Shown: positions 5,374 to 6,416 of the stretch, in pieces
Position numbering within the stretch: position 1 is the first letter of the stretch
Layout: every line of letters starts with the position of its first letter
Source of the DNA: Planctomycetota bacterium
GTDB lineage: Bacteria; Planctomycetota; Phycisphaerae; Sedimentisphaerales; Anaerobacaceae
Assembly (NCBI GenBank): GCA_017885385.1
Contig: JAFNGF010000408.1
Coordinates: forward strand, 1 to 6,416
Length of the DNA: 6,416 bases
Direction: 5' to 3'
The notes under the pieces: generated by a model
Databases searched by the model: none
Told to the model about the DNA's origin: nothing
What the model saw: the letters and a program-made list of their open reading frames with translations, nothing else
Program-made: the position numbers and the translations under genes

Positions 5374-6416
5374 ATGAGTAATGGAGTGCTACCAAGTTAC
5401 CTTAGTATGGCTAAGCCGAATTCGCCCGCCAATAGAGCGCCGTGGTACAAGAACACGGCCCCGACGTACGCCGGCATCTTTCTGTGGTTTGTGTTTTGGA
5501 GCCAGATGGCAAGTGGCGGGACTAAAGTGGCCGGTGGAGTGCTGTCCCACGGCCTGGCGGTTGCCTTCTTTGGGCTGATTCTTGCCGCCCTGCTTTGTCA
5601 CTTCCTCTTCTATTTGGTTCCAGGCCTTTTAGGGATGAAAACGGGACTGCCGCTTTATGTTGTTGGAAGTTCGACGTATGGCACGCAAGGGGGCTTCCTC
5701 ATGCCGGGTTTCGTCATGGGAATTTTGCAGTTCGGCTGGCTGGGTGTCAATGCGTACTTCGCGTCACTGGCCCTTGCGCCCCTGTTTGGGGGCAGCCCTG
5801 CAGCGCAAAAGATTGTTGCAGTTCTCTGGGTGGCTCTCGCAGCATTTGTCGGGCTTAAGGGCATTCAATACGTTGCGAAGGTCGCTACATTTCTGCCCCT
5901 GATTCCCCTGGTCATTCTGGTCATCATGGTGGGCAAAACCCTTGGTGGTATTGGAGACTTTGACCCACAGAAACTCGTTGCGGCGGGGACGGCTGCCGGG
6001 GAAGTGAGCACCCTTAGCGTTTTTGGCGTGATAGCTCTGTGCATAACATATATTGTGGGATTCTTCGCCACCGCAGGGGCTGCAGGTGTCGATTTTGGCA
6101 TGAACAGCAAGGATGAGAAAGACGTTCAGATGGGCGGCCTTGTCGGCATTGCGCTGGCTACGGTCGTTGCCGGAGGAGCATCTATTCTTGTTGCCGCCGG
6201 TGCCTTTGGGATTCTCGGCAAATATGCCCTCAATACTGCAGATGCGGGCTTCATGGGCAGCGTGATGGGATCCGAAGGGGCTGGCAAGACGATGGGGCTG
6301 CTCCTTGCGCTTGCTGCGTTCCCACCCGCCTGCTTTTCGTCCTTTATTGCTGCTAACAGCTTTAAGACAACTCTGCCGAAGGTGAATCCATTGCTGTCGG
6401 TGGGAGTCGGTGCGGC
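5374..6416 (+). CDS. NCS1-family (CodB-like) nucleobase/cation symporter, 3'-truncated by the window edge
   Basis: The frame is open from the ATG at 5374 to the window end, giving 347 residues without a stop; CodB-type proteins have roughly 420, so the C-terminus is missing. After a hydrophilic N-terminus there are many hydrophobic helices, at about 31-49, 58-80, 107-132, 145-161, 165-186, 211-232, 251-279 and 304-326. Family marks include the GGT after helix 1 (48-50), STYGTQGGFLMP (100-111) with QFGWLGV (119-125) in the third helix, where NCS1 carriers place substrate-contacting Gln/Trp residues, and the AG..GVDFG segment (235-242) matching the AG-x-DF region of CodB. NCS1 proteins import cytosine, purines, hydantoins, allantoin or related compounds with Na+ or H+. 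The exact substrate is not readable. A 139-nt upstream gap with its own promoter-like site suggests a separate transcription unit. The link to the oxidoreductases is unknown. Confidence 0.85.
   Translation, partial: MSNGVLPSYLSMAKPNSPANRAPWYKNTAPTYAGIFLWFVFWSQMASGGTKVAGGVLSHGLAVAFFGLILAALLCHFLFYLVPGLLGMKTGLPLYVVGSSTYGTQGGFLMPGFVMGILQFGWLGVNAYFASLALAPLFGGSPAAQKIVAVLWVALAAFVGLKGIQYVAKVATFLPLIPLVILVIMVGKTLGGIGDFDPQKLVAAGTAAGEVSTLSVFGVIALCITYIVGFFATAGAAGVDFGMNSKDEKDVQMGGLVGIALATVVAGGASILVAAGAFGILGKYALNTADAGFMGSVMGSEGAGKTMGLLLALAAFPPACFSSFIAANSFKTTLPKVNPLLSVGVGA

Noticed and set aside
5381..5902. Several short plus- and minus-strand open frames within the permease region
   Set aside because: The frame starting at 5374 has a strong Shine-Dalgarno, runs unbroken to the window end and matches NCS1 permeases. 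The others are out-of-frame shadows.

Overview
The window holds five same-strand genes, two of them cut by the window edges. They are a Gfo/Idh/MocA-family oxidoreductase (5' end missing), a membrane-anchored seven-heme c-type cytochrome, a four-helix di-heme cytochrome b, a second Gfo/Idh/MocA oxidoreductase, and the first 347 residues of an NCS1-type (CodB-like) permease (3' end missing). No tRNA, rRNA, CRISPR array, transposase or integrase is visible. The sequence is moderately GC-rich and densely coding on the + strand. Abundant Gfo/Idh/MocA proteins next to multiheme cytochromes are typical of Planctomycetes-like (for example Phycisphaerae) or related anaerobic environmental lineages. 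That placement is an inference from gene style, not from a marker gene.

Layout: 1-1227 oxidoreductase 1; 1227-1299 three consecutive stem-loops filling most of a 92-nt intergenic gap; 1320-3218 cytochrome c with a probable TTG start; 3254-4012 cytochrome b, 35 nt downstream and almost certainly co-transcribed; 4013-4121 a gap with a possible sigma70-like promoter; 4122-5234 oxidoreductase 2; 5235-5373 a gap with an inverted repeat overlapping a TTGACA box, two weaker hairpins and a strong Shine-Dalgarno; 5374-6416 the permease.

Working model: the cytochrome c and b proteins form one membrane complex that exchanges electrons between the quinone pool and periplasmic partners. It is a two-gene counterpart of the fused multiheme c/HydC-like b proteins such as Geobacter CbcL. 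The two flanking oxidoreductases probably act on sugars, cyclitols or their derivatives using NAD(P)(H). One of them lacks the usual catalytic Lys of the EKP motif. A functional link between the oxidoreductases and the cytochromes is suggested only by their order. The permease may start a separate transcription unit.
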